64,000 nucleotides of DNA, taken from NCBI GenBank assembly GCA_036402115.1, contig DASWTM010000026.1:32526-96525 (forward strand), written 5' to 3'. How positions within the stretch are numbered: position 1 is the first letter of the stretch; each line of letters begins with the position of its first letter. The notes under the pieces were generated by a model. It ran no database searches and was not told where the DNA came from. It saw only the letters and a list, made by a program, of their open reading frames with translations. Shown here one piece after another: positions 53,840 through 62,617 of the stretch. The position numbers were made by a program, and so were the translations under genes. The stretch comes from Chryseosolibacter sp036402115. Its GTDB lineage: Bacteria > Bacteroidota > Bacteroidia > Cytophagales > Cyclobacteriaceae.

Positions 53840-53980
53840 GGCTGCAAGCTGCACGCTACAAGCTGCAAGTCTGAGACTGCGAACTGGAAAAATCATCAGG
53901 TTTATGGAGCTGCCTCAACAGTTTGCGTTAATTCAGGTCTTACGCCCGGGCGTGAAGCTTGTAGCGTGCAGCTTGCAGCC
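53840..53980. repeat. 25-bp perfect inverted repeat built of 7-bp units
   Basis: Bases 53840-53864 and 53956-53980 are perfect reverse complements separated by 91 bases. The left arm is four heptamers, GCTGCAA, GCTGCAC, GCTACAA and GCTGCAA; the right has TTGTAGC, GTGCAGC and TTGCAGC. The right arm ends directly at the mtgA stop codon. It probably forms a stem in the mtgA transcript. Confidence 0.9.
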
Positions 53981-54715
53981 TTACTTCTTCGTACTTCGCT
54001 TTTTCCCCGCGTGCAACTCTGTGTTCCCTGCCAACAACGCCTTTACATCCTTATCCCACGCAATATTGTTCATCTGCTGCTGCACCCAGGGAGCGCGTCT
54101 TTGTATTGCAGATGACATCGGCTTGATGGTGTATTTTTTTGGATTCGGAAGACAGGCGGCAATCTGTGCAGCCTCATACATGGACAGCTTTTTTGCGGAT
54201 TTTTTGAAATAGGTTCGGGCAGCTTTTTCCGCTCCGAATACGCCCTTGCCCATCTCGGCAACATTAAGGTAAACTTCGAGGATACGTTGCTTGCCCCAGA
54301 CAAGTTCGATCATGAAAGTAAAGTATACTTCCAACCCTTTTCGAAACCAGCTTCGCCCGTTCCATAAGAAAACGTTTTTCGCAACCTGCTGGCTAATGGT
54401 CGAAGCGCCACGGATACGCTTTGGTTTTTTTTCGTTGTGAGAAATGGCCTTTTCAATGCTTTTCCAGTCGAAGCCGTTGTGAACCGGAAAAAGCTGATCT
54501 TCGGATGCCATTACCGCAAGCTTCATGTTGTCGGAAATTTCTTGCCAGTCAACATAATCGCGCCTGAGGCCGTAACCATCGATCCAGCTTGACAGTTGAA
54601 TAACGGTGATTGGTGGATCGACCCACCGCAGGATAATGATGTAAAGGAGCTGCGCGACAAAAAGTATAATGAACACTTTTTTCGCTTTCTGCCACACATT
54701 TTTCAAGAAGCTCAT
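53981..54715 (-). CDS. mtgA: Monofunctional peptidoglycan glycosyltransferase
   Basis: The 244-residue protein has a membrane helix (VFIILFVAQLLYIIIL) and GT51 motifs: MASEDQLFPVHNGFDW with the catalytic Glu, GASTISQQVAKNVFL, KQRILEVYLNVAEMGKGVFG and EAAQIAACLPNPKKY. It polymerises lipid II at the inner membrane without transpeptidase activity. The ATG at 54715 was chosen over a TTG four codons upstream. The C-terminus is basic. Confidence 0.95.
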   Translation of the reverse strand: MSFLKNVWQKAKKVFIILFVAQLLYIIILRWVDPPITVIQLSSWIDGYGLRRDYVDWQEISDNMKLAVMASEDQLFPVHNGFDWKSIEKAISHNEKKPKRIRGASTISQQVAKNVFLWNGRSWFRKGLEVYFTFMIELVWGKQRILEVYLNVAEMGKGVFGAEKAARTYFKKSAKKLSMYEAAQIAACLPNPKKYTIKPMSSAIQRRAPWVQQQMNNIAWDKDVKALLAGNTELHAGKKRSTKK

Positions 54716-54795
54716 CACTAAAACCAATGGGGCAGCAAATTATAAAATGTAGATGTATAATTTTACATGGTCGAACTTTAAATCATCATGAGCTC

Positions 54796-55686
54796 ATGAA
54801 ACGGATTTTTGCATTTTCTCTTTTGTCACTCATTTCGATGCTGTGCCTCGGCCAATCAAAGGCGTTGGTGTTTCAATCCGATTTCGGCCTGAAGGACGGT
54901 GCTGTGGCTGCGATGAAGGGCGTTGCATACGCCTTGTCGAATGACCTCTCGATGTTTGACCTGACGCACGAAATCCCCGCATATAACATTTGGGAAGGCG
55001 CCTACCGCCTTAATCAGACCGCAGCATACTGGCCTGCAGGAACGGTGTTTGTTTCTGTTGTCGATCCGGGTGTCGGCTCGTCACGGAGATCGATCGTGAT
55101 GAAAAGCAAAAGCGGCCACTACTTCGTCACGCCTGATAATGGAACATTGACCTTTATAGCGGAAAATCTCGGAGTTGAAGAGGTTCGGGTCATTGACGAA
55201 ACACGAAATCGACTTAAAAATTCGAGTCAGTCGTATACGTTTCATGGCCGTGATGTGTATGCGTTCACGGGGGCGAAACTTGCAGCTGGAATAATTTCCT
55301 TTGAACAGGTTGGCGATTCGGTGTTTCATGATGTTGTGCGATTGACGTATCAAAAAGCAGCGAATAAAAACGGTGTGCTTTATGGAACGATTGATATCCT
55401 CGACATCCAATACGGAAACCTCTGGACAAACATCGGCAACGACTTATTGAAGCAGATTAATATCAAGCCAGGCGATGAGATCTCGATTGCCATCTCGAAC
55501 GCTGGAAAGGTAGTTTATAAAGGGAAAGTCTTGTTTGGCAATACGTTCGCGGACGTGAGCGTTGGTAAACCGGTTGCTTATCTGAACAGTCTGCTTCAGC
55601 TGGCGATCGCCATTAACCAGGGAAACTTTGCAGCGAAATATAAAATCGGAAGCGGTGGCGATTGGACGATTGAAATTAAAAAGTAA
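54796..55686 (+). CDS. Exported SAM hydroxide adenosyltransferase-family protein
   Basis: The 296-residue protein is a DUF62/chlorinase-fluorinase family member: FQSDFGLKDGAVAAMKG, DLTHEIPAYNIWEGAYRL, VVDPGVGSSRR, VTPDNGTLT and FHGRDVYAFTGAKLA. Family members split S-adenosylmethionine to adenosine and methionine using water. Unusually it begins with a clear signal peptide (RIFAFSLLSLISMLCLGQS), so it should act outside the cytoplasm. The ATG at 54796 was preferred because it starts that signal; an upstream in-frame start hides it behind 23 residues. Confidence 0.88.
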   Translation: MKRIFAFSLLSLISMLCLGQSKALVFQSDFGLKDGAVAAMKGVAYALSNDLSMFDLTHEIPAYNIWEGAYRLNQTAAYWPAGTVFVSVVDPGVGSSRRSIVMKSKSGHYFVTPDNGTLTFIAENLGVEEVRVIDETRNRLKNSSQSYTFHGRDVYAFTGAKLAAGIISFEQVGDSVFHDVVRLTYQKAANKNGVLYGTIDILDIQYGNLWTNIGNDLLKQINIKPGDEISIAISNAGKVVYKGKVLFGNTFADVSVGKPVAYLNSLLQLAIAINQGNFAAKYKIGSGGDWTIEIKK

Positions 55687-55749
55687 GAGGCACTGGTGAT
55701 TTATTCATGACCTCGCGATTGTTTTTTTATCTTTCACCAAAGATTCTCA

Positions 55750-56514
55750 ATGTATAAATGTTTTTTTGTCTTACTCGCGCTCGCTACAGCGTGCAATGAT
55801 TTAAAACGGTCGGAGGAAGAATTTCCAGTGAAGACAACAAGTGACTGGATAACCTACGAAGGCCGCGTTCCCGTCACTGATAAACAAAATCTTTACATGG
55901 AGATAGCAATGTTGCCGGGAAACGCAGGAGAGGGCTACTATCAACTGGATGAATTTCTTGAAACACCGACAGACGTTAGCAAGATTGGGTCTTTTAAAGG
56001 AGTCTACTCGAGCTTTTCCACGCCTTCGGGAGAACTTGAAATACACTTTCAGAATTCATCGTACCCCGAAGGGATTACGTATCGCTATCCCAGCCTTGAT
56101 GGTAAGCGGATTCGTGAGCAGGAATATCGGGTTCGCGACCTTGTTCTTCGCAAGGAAGGTGATGATAAGCTCATCGCTGTTGACAATGCGAACCAGCCCA
56201 TTTCCCTGGACGAGCGGCACAATTTGAGCAAACGCACATCACACTTATTTACCATCGAGGGAAAATTTGCACATGTCGGAGATAGTTCAGTTTTTTATGA
56301 GACGAACACGAAGCAAGTATGGCCATTGTCGCGGCAGGGTGCCTACGAACTTGCAACGCGTCAATACTATCAGCTGTCAGATGTAAAAAACGAGGGGATA
56401 TATTTGAAAGGAGTAGGGTTTTCTGTTCGCGAAGTTGACGAGCGAGGTCACCGGAAAGAAGCCCTGGTCATCAAAAGTATTATTGCCATGACATCGTCAC
56501 CAATCAGCGAATAG
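55750..56514 (+). CDS. Lipoprotein with NlpE-like N-terminal domain
   Basis: The 254-residue protein begins with a lipoprotein signal (MYKCFFVLLALATAC), Cys15 being the lipid attachment site. WITYEGRVPVTDKQNLYMEIAM and GYYQLDEFLE resemble the NlpE/META-like small barrel that senses envelope state. A second strand-rich region (FTIEGKFAHVGDSSVFYE) ends the protein. NlpE assignment is weak; it could be an uncharacterised family. It is 15 bases upstream of the esterase gene. Confidence 0.6.
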   Translation: MYKCFFVLLALATACNDLKRSEEEFPVKTTSDWITYEGRVPVTDKQNLYMEIAMLPGNAGEGYYQLDEFLETPTDVSKIGSFKGVYSSFSTPSGELEIHFQNSSYPEGITYRYPSLDGKRIREQEYRVRDLVLRKEGDDKLIAVDNANQPISLDERHNLSKRTSHLFTIEGKFAHVGDSSVFYETNTKQVWPLSRQGAYELATRQYYQLSDVKNEGIYLKGVGFSVREVDERGHRKEALVIKSIIAMTSSPISE

Positions 56515-56529
56515 AAATCCGAATGCGTC

Positions 56530-57429
56530 ATGAAAATAACGATCACCATTCTTATCACTTTTATATCATTTGTCGCAATGGCACAGCAAACCTTTCCTCT
56601 CTACGATGGCGAAATTCCTGGCGGAAAAAAAACGGCTGATGAGGAGGAGGTGAACAGCAGCGGGCATGTAGGAAAAATTTCCAGGCCATCCATTACAGTC
56701 TTCAAATCTTCCACGGCAAAACCAAATGGCGCAGCTGTGATCATTTTCCCGGGAGGAGGATATTGGATCAATGCGATCCAACACGAAGGCTTCGATATAG
56801 CAAAGCGATTTAACGAGGCAGGGATTACGGCATTCGTGGTGAAGTACCGCATTCCAAATGATAAAACGATGTCCAATAGAGAAACAGGTCCGCTTCAGGA
56901 TGCTCAACAGGCTATTCACATTGTGCGGTCGCGCGCGAGGGAATGGGGAATCAATCCCAATCAAATTGGAATCATGGGTTTCTCGGCAGGGGGTCACCTT
57001 GCATCAACCGCAGGGACGCATTTCATTAAGGCCATTAATCCATCGCTCAAAAACGCCAACCTACGGCCAGACTTCATGATCCTTGTTTATCCCGTGATCA
57101 GCTTCATCGACAACGTTGGACACATGGGCTCACGTGAGCAGTTGATTGGAAAGTCTCCGTCTGCAGAGAAGATACGAGAATACTCGAACGAACTTCAGGT
57201 GACCCAAGACACACCTCCGACCTTTCTTGTTCACGCGAGCGATGACGATGTTGTGCTTTCGCAAAACAGTATTCTATTCTACCAGAGTCTGACTGAACAC
57301 AAAGTTCCAGCCGAACTCCATATATACCAAAAGGGCGGCCACGGCTTCGGCATGAACAATCCGACTACTTCGGACCAGTGGATGGAGCGGTGTCTGAATT
57401 GGATGCAGGCGAGTGGATGGGGAAGGTGA
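56530..57429 (+). CDS. Secreted alpha/beta-hydrolase esterase (acetyl-xylan-esterase-like)
   Basis: The 299-residue protein has a signal peptide (ITITILITFISFVAMAQ), an oxyanion-hole segment IIFPGGGYWI, nucleophile motif GFSAGGHLA, acid in HASDDDVV and catalytic His in GGHGFG. This is the BD-FAE/acetyl-xylan esterase type. It likely removes acyl groups from plant or algal polysaccharides in the periplasm. Confidence 0.88.
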   Translation: MKITITILITFISFVAMAQQTFPLYDGEIPGGKKTADEEEVNSSGHVGKISRPSITVFKSSTAKPNGAAVIIFPGGGYWINAIQHEGFDIAKRFNEAGITAFVVKYRIPNDKTMSNRETGPLQDAQQAIHIVRSRAREWGINPNQIGIMGFSAGGHLASTAGTHFIKAINPSLKNANLRPDFMILVYPVISFIDNVGHMGSREQLIGKSPSAEKIREYSNELQVTQDTPPTFLVHASDDDVVLSQNSILFYQSLTEHKVPAELHIYQKGGHGFGMNNPTTSDQWMERCLNWMQASGWGR

Positions 57430-57438
57430 CGGTGCGAA

Positions 57439-57626
57439 TGCCAAAATTCCAAGATCCAAATTCCAAATCTCAAATTCCAAATTCCAAATTCCAAAACCCA
57501 AAACCCAAAACCCAAACCGAAGGTCAAAAATTGTAAACCTAAATCCACCTAAACAAATGCTACCACCTTCGAAGGTTACCATGCTTAATTGTTGGTTTTT
57601 GGAATTTGGTATTTGGATCTTGGGGG
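57439..57626. repeat. Eleven 7-bp nnnCCAA units with an inverted five-unit partner
   Basis: From 57439 to 57515 eleven heptamers such as ATTCCAA and AACCCAA run without gaps. From 57592 to 57626 TTGGTTT, TTGGAAT, TTGGTAT, TTGGATC and TTGGGGG run in the opposite sense. The stretch 57449-57468 pairs with 57604-57623 with a single mismatch in 20. The whole lies between the esterase and the TonB-dependent receptor genes. Confidence 0.9.
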
Positions 57627-57713
57627 TTCTACCCTCTTAGGCCGTTCAAAAAAGTTTAATCTCCCACTAGGGGTAACTCTCCCCATCATTGTCTCATTAC
57701 CAAAACCAACAAA

Positions 57714-60056
57714 ATGAGACTTACAATCCTGCTTCTATTAACCTTGCTTAGTATTCAGCTTAATGCTCAGCAGATAACGCAGACGGTACGTGGTAAAATT
57801 GTCGATCAGGACAGCCAGATGCCGTTACCTGGGGCCACAATCTTTATTGCGGGCTCTAATCCGGTCCTTGGGTCAGTGACTGATGCCGATGGAAATTTTC
57901 GTATCACCGGTGTACCGATTGGTCGCGTGACCTTGAAAGTAACCTACATGGGGTATGAAGAACATACTATTCCAAATTTGCTTATTGGCTCGGCCAAGGA
58001 GGAAATTCTTAATGTTTCGCTGAAGGAATCCATTAACACGCTTGATGAGATTGTGATCGAAGGCACAGACCCGAAGGGAGAGGTGCTGAATGAAATGGCG
58101 CTGATCAGTGCGCACACTTTTTCCGTTGAGGAAACACAACGTTTTGCAGGGTCATTTGACGATCCGGCTCGTATGGTGGTGGCATTTGCCGGAGTGAATG
58201 GCGATGCAGAGGGAAACAATGACATTATTGTGCGCGGAAACTCACCGAAAGGAATTCTGTGGAGGCTCGAAGGAATCGCTATTCCAAATCCAAACCACTT
58301 TGCCGGAGAAGGTTCAACCGGTGGTCCGATCAACGCGTTAAGCAGCAAGATGCTGAGCAACTCCGACTTCTTTACCGGTGCATTTGCTCCGGAGTATGGC
58401 GATGCAACGTCTGGTGTATTCGACATGAAGTTGAAGAATGGAAACAACGAGAAACGCGAATACACTGCTGCCATTAGCACGCTTGGTCTTGACGTGACGG
58501 CAGAAGGTCCTTTCTCTCCAACCTCGAATGCGTCTTACATTGCGAACTACCGCTATTCTGCCCTCGACCTTCTTGATCGCGCAGGTGTCGTAGACTTTGG
58601 TGGGGTGCCACGTTATCAGGATGTGTCGTTTAAGGTGTCATTACCCGTAAATGGCAAACACAATTTCTCGCTGTTTGGCCTTGGCGGGATGAGTGGCATC
58701 GACACGGAAGAGAAAGATGAAGCCGATGAGACGCTCATCACAGGGAAGTTCAATGGGAACAACAAACTCGGTGTTATCGGACTCACGCACATATGGCAGA
58801 TGAATGAAGATATGTACCTCCGATCTTCGCTCGCGGGCACAGGAACGGAAAGCGAGTTCAAGTATTCAATTCCAGATGAATCCGATAATTTCTACACGAT
58901 TGAAAACGGTAAGATTGGAAAGTCATCGACCATCGCTGCAACGACCTTCAACTATAAGCTCAACGCGAAGAATAAAGTCGAGACGGGTCTGATCTTTACC
59001 AACCTTAATTTTAACATGAGTGTTGACGAGTGGAATTTCGACCGTGATCAGTTGCAAAACGAGTTGTCAGATGAGGGTAGTTCGTCAACGCTTCAGGCAT
59101 TCGCAAGCTGGAAACATAGAATGAATGATGACGTAACGTTTATCAGTGGCTTGCACTACCTGAGATTTTCACTGAACGGCAATCATTCGATCGAGCCTCG
59201 TCTCGCGGTAAAATGGCAGGCAACGGAACGCCAATCGTTCAACCTTGGCGCAGGCCTTCACAGCAAACTGGAAGGAGTATCTACCTACCTCGCGCAACGC
59301 CAGGAAGACAATGGAAACGTATCGCAACCGAATAAGAATCTGGAGTTGACAAAAGCGGCACACTTCGTATTGGGTTACGACAATCAGCTGGGCGCGAATA
59401 CGCACCTGAAAATTGAAACATACTACCAACACTTGTTTGATGTGCCGGTTGAAAATTCACCTTCGAGCACGTTTTCGATCCTCAACATGACTGAAGGCTA
59501 CACAACACGTGATCTGGTGAATACAGGAACGGGGAAAAATTATGGAGTGGAATTAACTGTCGAACGATACCTGCACCGCGGACTCTACTACATGAGCACC
59601 CTGTCACTGTTCCGTTCACTGTACACCGCTGCCGATGGCGTTGAACGCAAATCCGCTTTCGACAATAATTATGTAGCGAATGTGATTGGCGGAAAGGAAT
59701 TTAATGTCGGTGCGCCTTCAAAGAATAAAGTACTTTTTGTAAACACGAAAGTGGCACTGATAGGAGGGAAGCGTTATTCGCCTGTGCTTTTAGCGGAATC
59801 GATTGCTGCAGGCACTGAAGTGATTGACGAAACGAATCCTTATTCTGCCAAGAGCGGTGATATTTTCCGCACCGATTTCTCTATCGGTATAAGAAGAAAT
59901 CGTAAGCGCACCACAACGGAGCTCAAGTTTGATGTTCAAAATATTTTCAATAATCAGACAGTGGTGAGTGAAGATTACATTCATGCTTCGCAGTCGATTT
60001 ATCGTAACAAGCAATTGGGAATGCTGCCTACGATAAGTTACAAAATCAGTTTCTAA
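57714..60056 (+). CDS. TonB-dependent receptor with CarboxypepD_reg-like N-terminus
   Basis: The 780-residue protein has a signal peptide (LTILLLLTLLSIQLNAQQ), a beta-sandwich CarboxypepD_reg-like domain (VRGKIVDQDSQMPLPGATIFI to YMGYEEHTI), a plug domain (VEETQRFAGSFDDPARMV, GNSPKGILWRLEGI) and a large barrel ending with MLPTISYKISF, with terminal Phe. No SusD-like gene follows, so it is not a classical polysaccharide-utilisation pair. The ligand is unknown. A terminator follows the stop. Confidence 0.93.
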   Translation: MRLTILLLLTLLSIQLNAQQITQTVRGKIVDQDSQMPLPGATIFIAGSNPVLGSVTDADGNFRITGVPIGRVTLKVTYMGYEEHTIPNLLIGSAKEEILNVSLKESINTLDEIVIEGTDPKGEVLNEMALISAHTFSVEETQRFAGSFDDPARMVVAFAGVNGDAEGNNDIIVRGNSPKGILWRLEGIAIPNPNHFAGEGSTGGPINALSSKMLSNSDFFTGAFAPEYGDATSGVFDMKLKNGNNEKREYTAAISTLGLDVTAEGPFSPTSNASYIANYRYSALDLLDRAGVVDFGGVPRYQDVSFKVSLPVNGKHNFSLFGLGGMSGIDTEEKDEADETLITGKFNGNNKLGVIGLTHIWQMNEDMYLRSSLAGTGTESEFKYSIPDESDNFYTIENGKIGKSSTIAATTFNYKLNAKNKVETGLIFTNLNFNMSVDEWNFDRDQLQNELSDEGSSSTLQAFASWKHRMNDDVTFISGLHYLRFSLNGNHSIEPRLAVKWQATERQSFNLGAGLHSKLEGVSTYLAQRQEDNGNVSQPNKNLELTKAAHFVLGYDNQLGANTHLKIETYYQHLFDVPVENSPSSTFSILNMTEGYTTRDLVNTGTGKNYGVELTVERYLHRGLYYMSTLSLFRSLYTAADGVERKSAFDNNYVANVIGGKEFNVGAPSKNKVLFVNTKVALIGGKRYSPVLLAESIAAGTEVIDETNPYSAKSGDIFRTDFSIGIRRNRKRTTTELKFDVQNIFNNQTVVSEDYIHASQSIYRNKQLGMLPTISYKISF

Positions 60057-60074
60057 GGGGGTTAGTCTGATTAG

Positions 60075-60106
60075 AGCCTGGTCTGTTTCGATGGATCAGG
60101 CTTTTT
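60075..60106 (+). terminator. Factor-independent terminator of the TonB receptor gene
   Basis: AGCCTGGTC and GATCAGGCT form a nine-pair stem with one G-T pair around a ten-base loop, followed by five T. It lies 18 bases after the stop and touches the 3' end of the opposite histidine kinase gene. Confidence 0.85.
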
Positions 60107-61232
60107 ACTTTTCAGTAGTGTTTGACGAGGAGTGGGAATTGATCCCTTCAGCCACATCATTCTTTTTAAACTCAAGGGTGAAGGTGGAACCCTTACCTTC
60201 TCTGCTTTCGAAGGTCACTGTGCCCTCCATAAGTTGAACTAACTTTTTTACAATATACAAACCGATGCCAATGGACTTTTCTCCACGAAGTCCCTCGCGG
60301 CTTGCGCGACTGTTTTTGTCGAAGAGAAAACGCTGCAGATGTTCCGGTACTCCGACACCGGTATCGACTACGGAAATCGTGAACGTCTCTTCCTTGTCTA
60401 TAACACGGATGTCGACCTGGCTCTTGGTCTGAGACCACTTTAATGCATTCGACACAAGGTTGTTTACTACCTGAAGGAATTTCACATCGTCAAGCGAAAC
60501 ATTGAGGGTTTGGACATTGGACGTGACGTTAAATGTAAAGTCCGGATATGCCTTTCTGAATCGCTCAAGAATTGTATTGAGCTTCGCGAATAACTCAAAC
60601 CTACTCTTCTTCACCGAGATCTGCTGCGATACGAGGTGCTCTTCTTCAAGAAACTCGGTCACCAGTTCAATGCAGTGACGTGTATTTTCCTTTACAAGCG
60701 TGATATGCGCCTGGATATTTTCGTCAATTTCCTGCAGCGCCACAGCCCTTTCCAGCGAGTCGAGAAGATTTCGTGATATGGCCAGGGGACCGCTCAGATT
60801 GTGTGTGACCATATCGAGCAGCGTATTCTTCTTGGCGCCATAGTCAACGATATAATTTTCATACTCACGAAGTACGGTAATATCTTTAAAGAAGCCAATG
60901 ACATACTTACCGCTTTCAATGACATAGCAATTGGCTGAAATACTCCTTACAACCCCCTCGTGCGATTGGGTCGAAAACTCGACATTCTCGACTATGCCTT
61001 CGCTAACCAGAATGTCGTAATGCATCTGGAGGTGTTCCATGTCGTTGTCGACAACGTGATTCACGAAAAATTCCGCCTGGTGGGTAAACGATTCGTGACT
61101 AATATCGAATAATTGGGCTAGCGCGCGGTTGACATACTCGATCTTCCTGGACTTTAAATTGAAAAGCAGGACGCCATCGCTCGAAATGTCGGCAAATGTC
61201 TGAATAGCGGCAATGAAACTATTTTTTGTCAC
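60105..61232 (-). CDS. PAS-domain sensor histidine kinase
   Basis: The 375-residue soluble kinase has an N-terminal PAS domain (about 1-125; LLFNLKSRKIEYVNRALAQL), an H-box VTHNLSGPLAISRN at about residues 137-150, N-box VVNNLVSNALKWS, DTGVGVPE and SIGIGLYIVKKLVQLMEG. There is no membrane segment. It starts with GTG. It follows the LuxR-type regulator gene by 51 bases on the same strand, and the two probably form a pair. Confidence 0.92.
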   Translation of the reverse strand: MTKNSFIAAIQTFADISSDGVLLFNLKSRKIEYVNRALAQLFDISHESFTHQAEFFVNHVVDNDMEHLQMHYDILVSEGIVENVEFSTQSHEGVVRSISANCYVIESGKYVIGFFKDITVLREYENYIVDYGAKKNTLLDMVTHNLSGPLAISRNLLDSLERAVALQEIDENIQAHITLVKENTRHCIELVTEFLEEEHLVSQQISVKKSRFELFAKLNTILERFRKAYPDFTFNVTSNVQTLNVSLDDVKFLQVVNNLVSNALKWSQTKSQVDIRVIDKEETFTISVVDTGVGVPEHLQRFLFDKNSRASREGLRGEKSIGIGLYIVKKLVQLMEGTVTFESREGKGSTFTLEFKKNDVAEGINSHSSSNTTEK

Positions 61233-61283
61233 GCGGTTAGATAAATGTATCTGTTAACTGACAGGAAGCGAAAATAAGCGTGC

Positions 61284-61961
61284 CTACTTTTTAATTACGC
61301 CACGCGATGAAGCGTATGCAATGAGTTCCACCGTATTTTTTACCTGCGCCTTGCTAACGAGATTCTTGCGATGGCTCTCCACGGTTTTTTCGGTAATGAA
61401 TAACCGCTTGGCGATTTCCCGCGTAGAACACCCCTCCGCGAGCAAGTCCAGTACCTCCTTTTCCCGCTTAGAGAAGAACTCGTCCGTACTCTCCAACGTA
61501 TCTTCAATCCCGGCCAGGAACTTATTCAGGTTCTTTAGTTTTTTGGATGTCTCTTTGCAAATGTATTTCTTTCCCGAGTGCACAACCTTGATCCCATGCA
61601 GCAGCTCTTCGAAGCCAGCTTTCTTGGAGATGAAGCCCATCGCGCCAGCCTTCATTATCTTCGCCACGCGATCAGCATCATCATAGACCGAATGGGCAAG
61701 TACCTTTACGTCAGGAGCCAGCTTCTGAACCTTGCGGCAAATTTCAAAACCATCGGGCGCTTCCATGTGTTCCATTGAGTCGAGATAAATGTCAAGGATC
61801 AAAACATCGATCTTTGTGGTTGGCAAAAGCTTGAGCAGCTGTTCGCCATGTTGCGCTTCACCGACAATACTGATTTGAAAGTCCTGAGAGAGAAGGAAAC
61901 GAATCCCGTCACGCATAATCTTGTAGTCTTCCAGGTGGAAAACCCTAATCCTTTGAGGCAT
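61284..61961 (-). CDS. LuxR-type response regulator (NarL/FixJ)
   Basis: The 225-residue protein has a receiver domain with the phospho-acceptor in VLILDIYLDS and SKKAGFEEL, and a C-terminal LuxR helix-turn-helix with KREKEVLDLLAEGCSTREIA and FITEKTVESHRKNL. It likely takes phosphate from the adjacent PAS kinase and regulates transcription. Confidence 0.94.
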   Translation of the reverse strand: MPQRIRVFHLEDYKIMRDGIRFLLSQDFQISIVGEAQHGEQLLKLLPTTKIDVLILDIYLDSMEHMEAPDGFEICRKVQKLAPDVKVLAHSVYDDADRVAKIMKAGAMGFISKKAGFEELLHGIKVVHSGKKYICKETSKKLKNLNKFLAGIEDTLESTDEFFSKREKEVLDLLAEGCSTREIAKRLFITEKTVESHRKNLVSKAQVKNTVELIAYASSRGVIKK

Positions 61962-62070
61962 TGGTTAAATATTTTCTGCGAATAAAAAGTCTAACAGGCG
62001 ATGTTCATACAATCGTTCAAATAAATCAACAAAAATTCCGGGTTTATCCGGATGAGCGATTACAAATTGT

Positions 62071-62088
62071 AGCCGTAATTTTACGGCT
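62071..62088. promoter_or_regulatory. 18-bp palindrome upstream of the receiver gene
   Basis: AGCCGTAA and TTACGGCT flank TT, forming a near-perfect palindrome 44 bases before the ATG of the receiver protein and within the divergent gap to the LuxR regulator. It has the size of an operator for a dimeric regulator; no regulator is identified. Confidence 0.4.
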
Positions 62089-62131
62089 GAGTCCAAAAGG
62101 ATTCTCCACAAGCTGTTTCACGCGATTACTA

Positions 62132-62518
62132 ATGAAAGTTTTTTATTTGGATGATGATAGAGAGGAGTTGGAATTATTCAGGGAAACGGTCGAGGAGGTC
62201 GATCCCTCGATTGATTGTTTTGTTTATAGCGACAGTAAGCTTGCCCTTCGGGAATTAAACAGCGGACCATCTTTCGATCTGATTTTTCTGGATTATAATA
62301 TGCCGATCATGTCAGGCGAGGATTGTCTTAGGGTAATGCGACAAATGCCCCACCTGAAGTCGACTCCTATTGTCATCTACTCAACGGGCGTAGACGAAAA
62401 ATTAAAGAAACGACTCCTGGCGTGCGGGGCCACGATGGTGATAAAGAAGCACCACACCTCGGCCGAACTGAAAAAGTTTTTTATAACGAGCTTCCTCGCA
62501 CCGCAGCCGAAAGATTAG
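62132..62518 (+). CDS. Stand-alone receiver-domain protein
   Basis: From ATG 62132 the 128-residue protein is a single receiver domain: acidic pair in YLDDD, phospho-acceptor in LIFLDYNMPIMSG, STG and the conserved Lys in VIKKHH. It has no output domain. Divergent from a response regulator and near a PAS kinase, it may be part of a phosphorelay. A longer in-frame extension upstream covers the palindrome and lacks family similarity, so it was rejected. Confidence 0.88.
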   Translation: MKVFYLDDDREELELFRETVEEVDPSIDCFVYSDSKLALRELNSGPSFDLIFLDYNMPIMSGEDCLRVMRQMPHLKSTPIVIYSTGVDEKLKKRLLACGATMVIKKHHTSAELKKFFITSFLAPQPKD

Positions 62519-62585
62519 CAACAGCGAGCGGGCCTCTTCGACCTGCAAAAAACATTCGCGGCCGACTACTTTCTTTATGAGTAAG

Positions 62586-62603
62586 GTGTATATTACAATA
62601 CAC
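62586..62603. promoter_or_regulatory. Small inverted repeat upstream of the metalloprotease gene
   Basis: GTGTAT and ATACAC are separated by six bases, 15 bases before the ATG. It could be an operator or a 5' hairpin near the start; function is not shown. Confidence 0.3.
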
Positions 62604-62617
62604 TAAACAATTCACCA

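Noticed and set aside
57413..57640. A plus-strand frame reading repeated SKFQI/PKTQN words
   Set aside because: It is the translation of the nnnCCAA heptamer array and starts inside the esterase gene in another frame. The matching minus-strand frames rich in Trp and Phe are the same artefact, not membrane proteins.
61961..62131. An N-terminal extension of the receiver protein by 57 residues
   Set aside because: The extension has no receiver similarity, covers a palindrome in the divergent gap, and the receiver fold begins right at ATG 62132.
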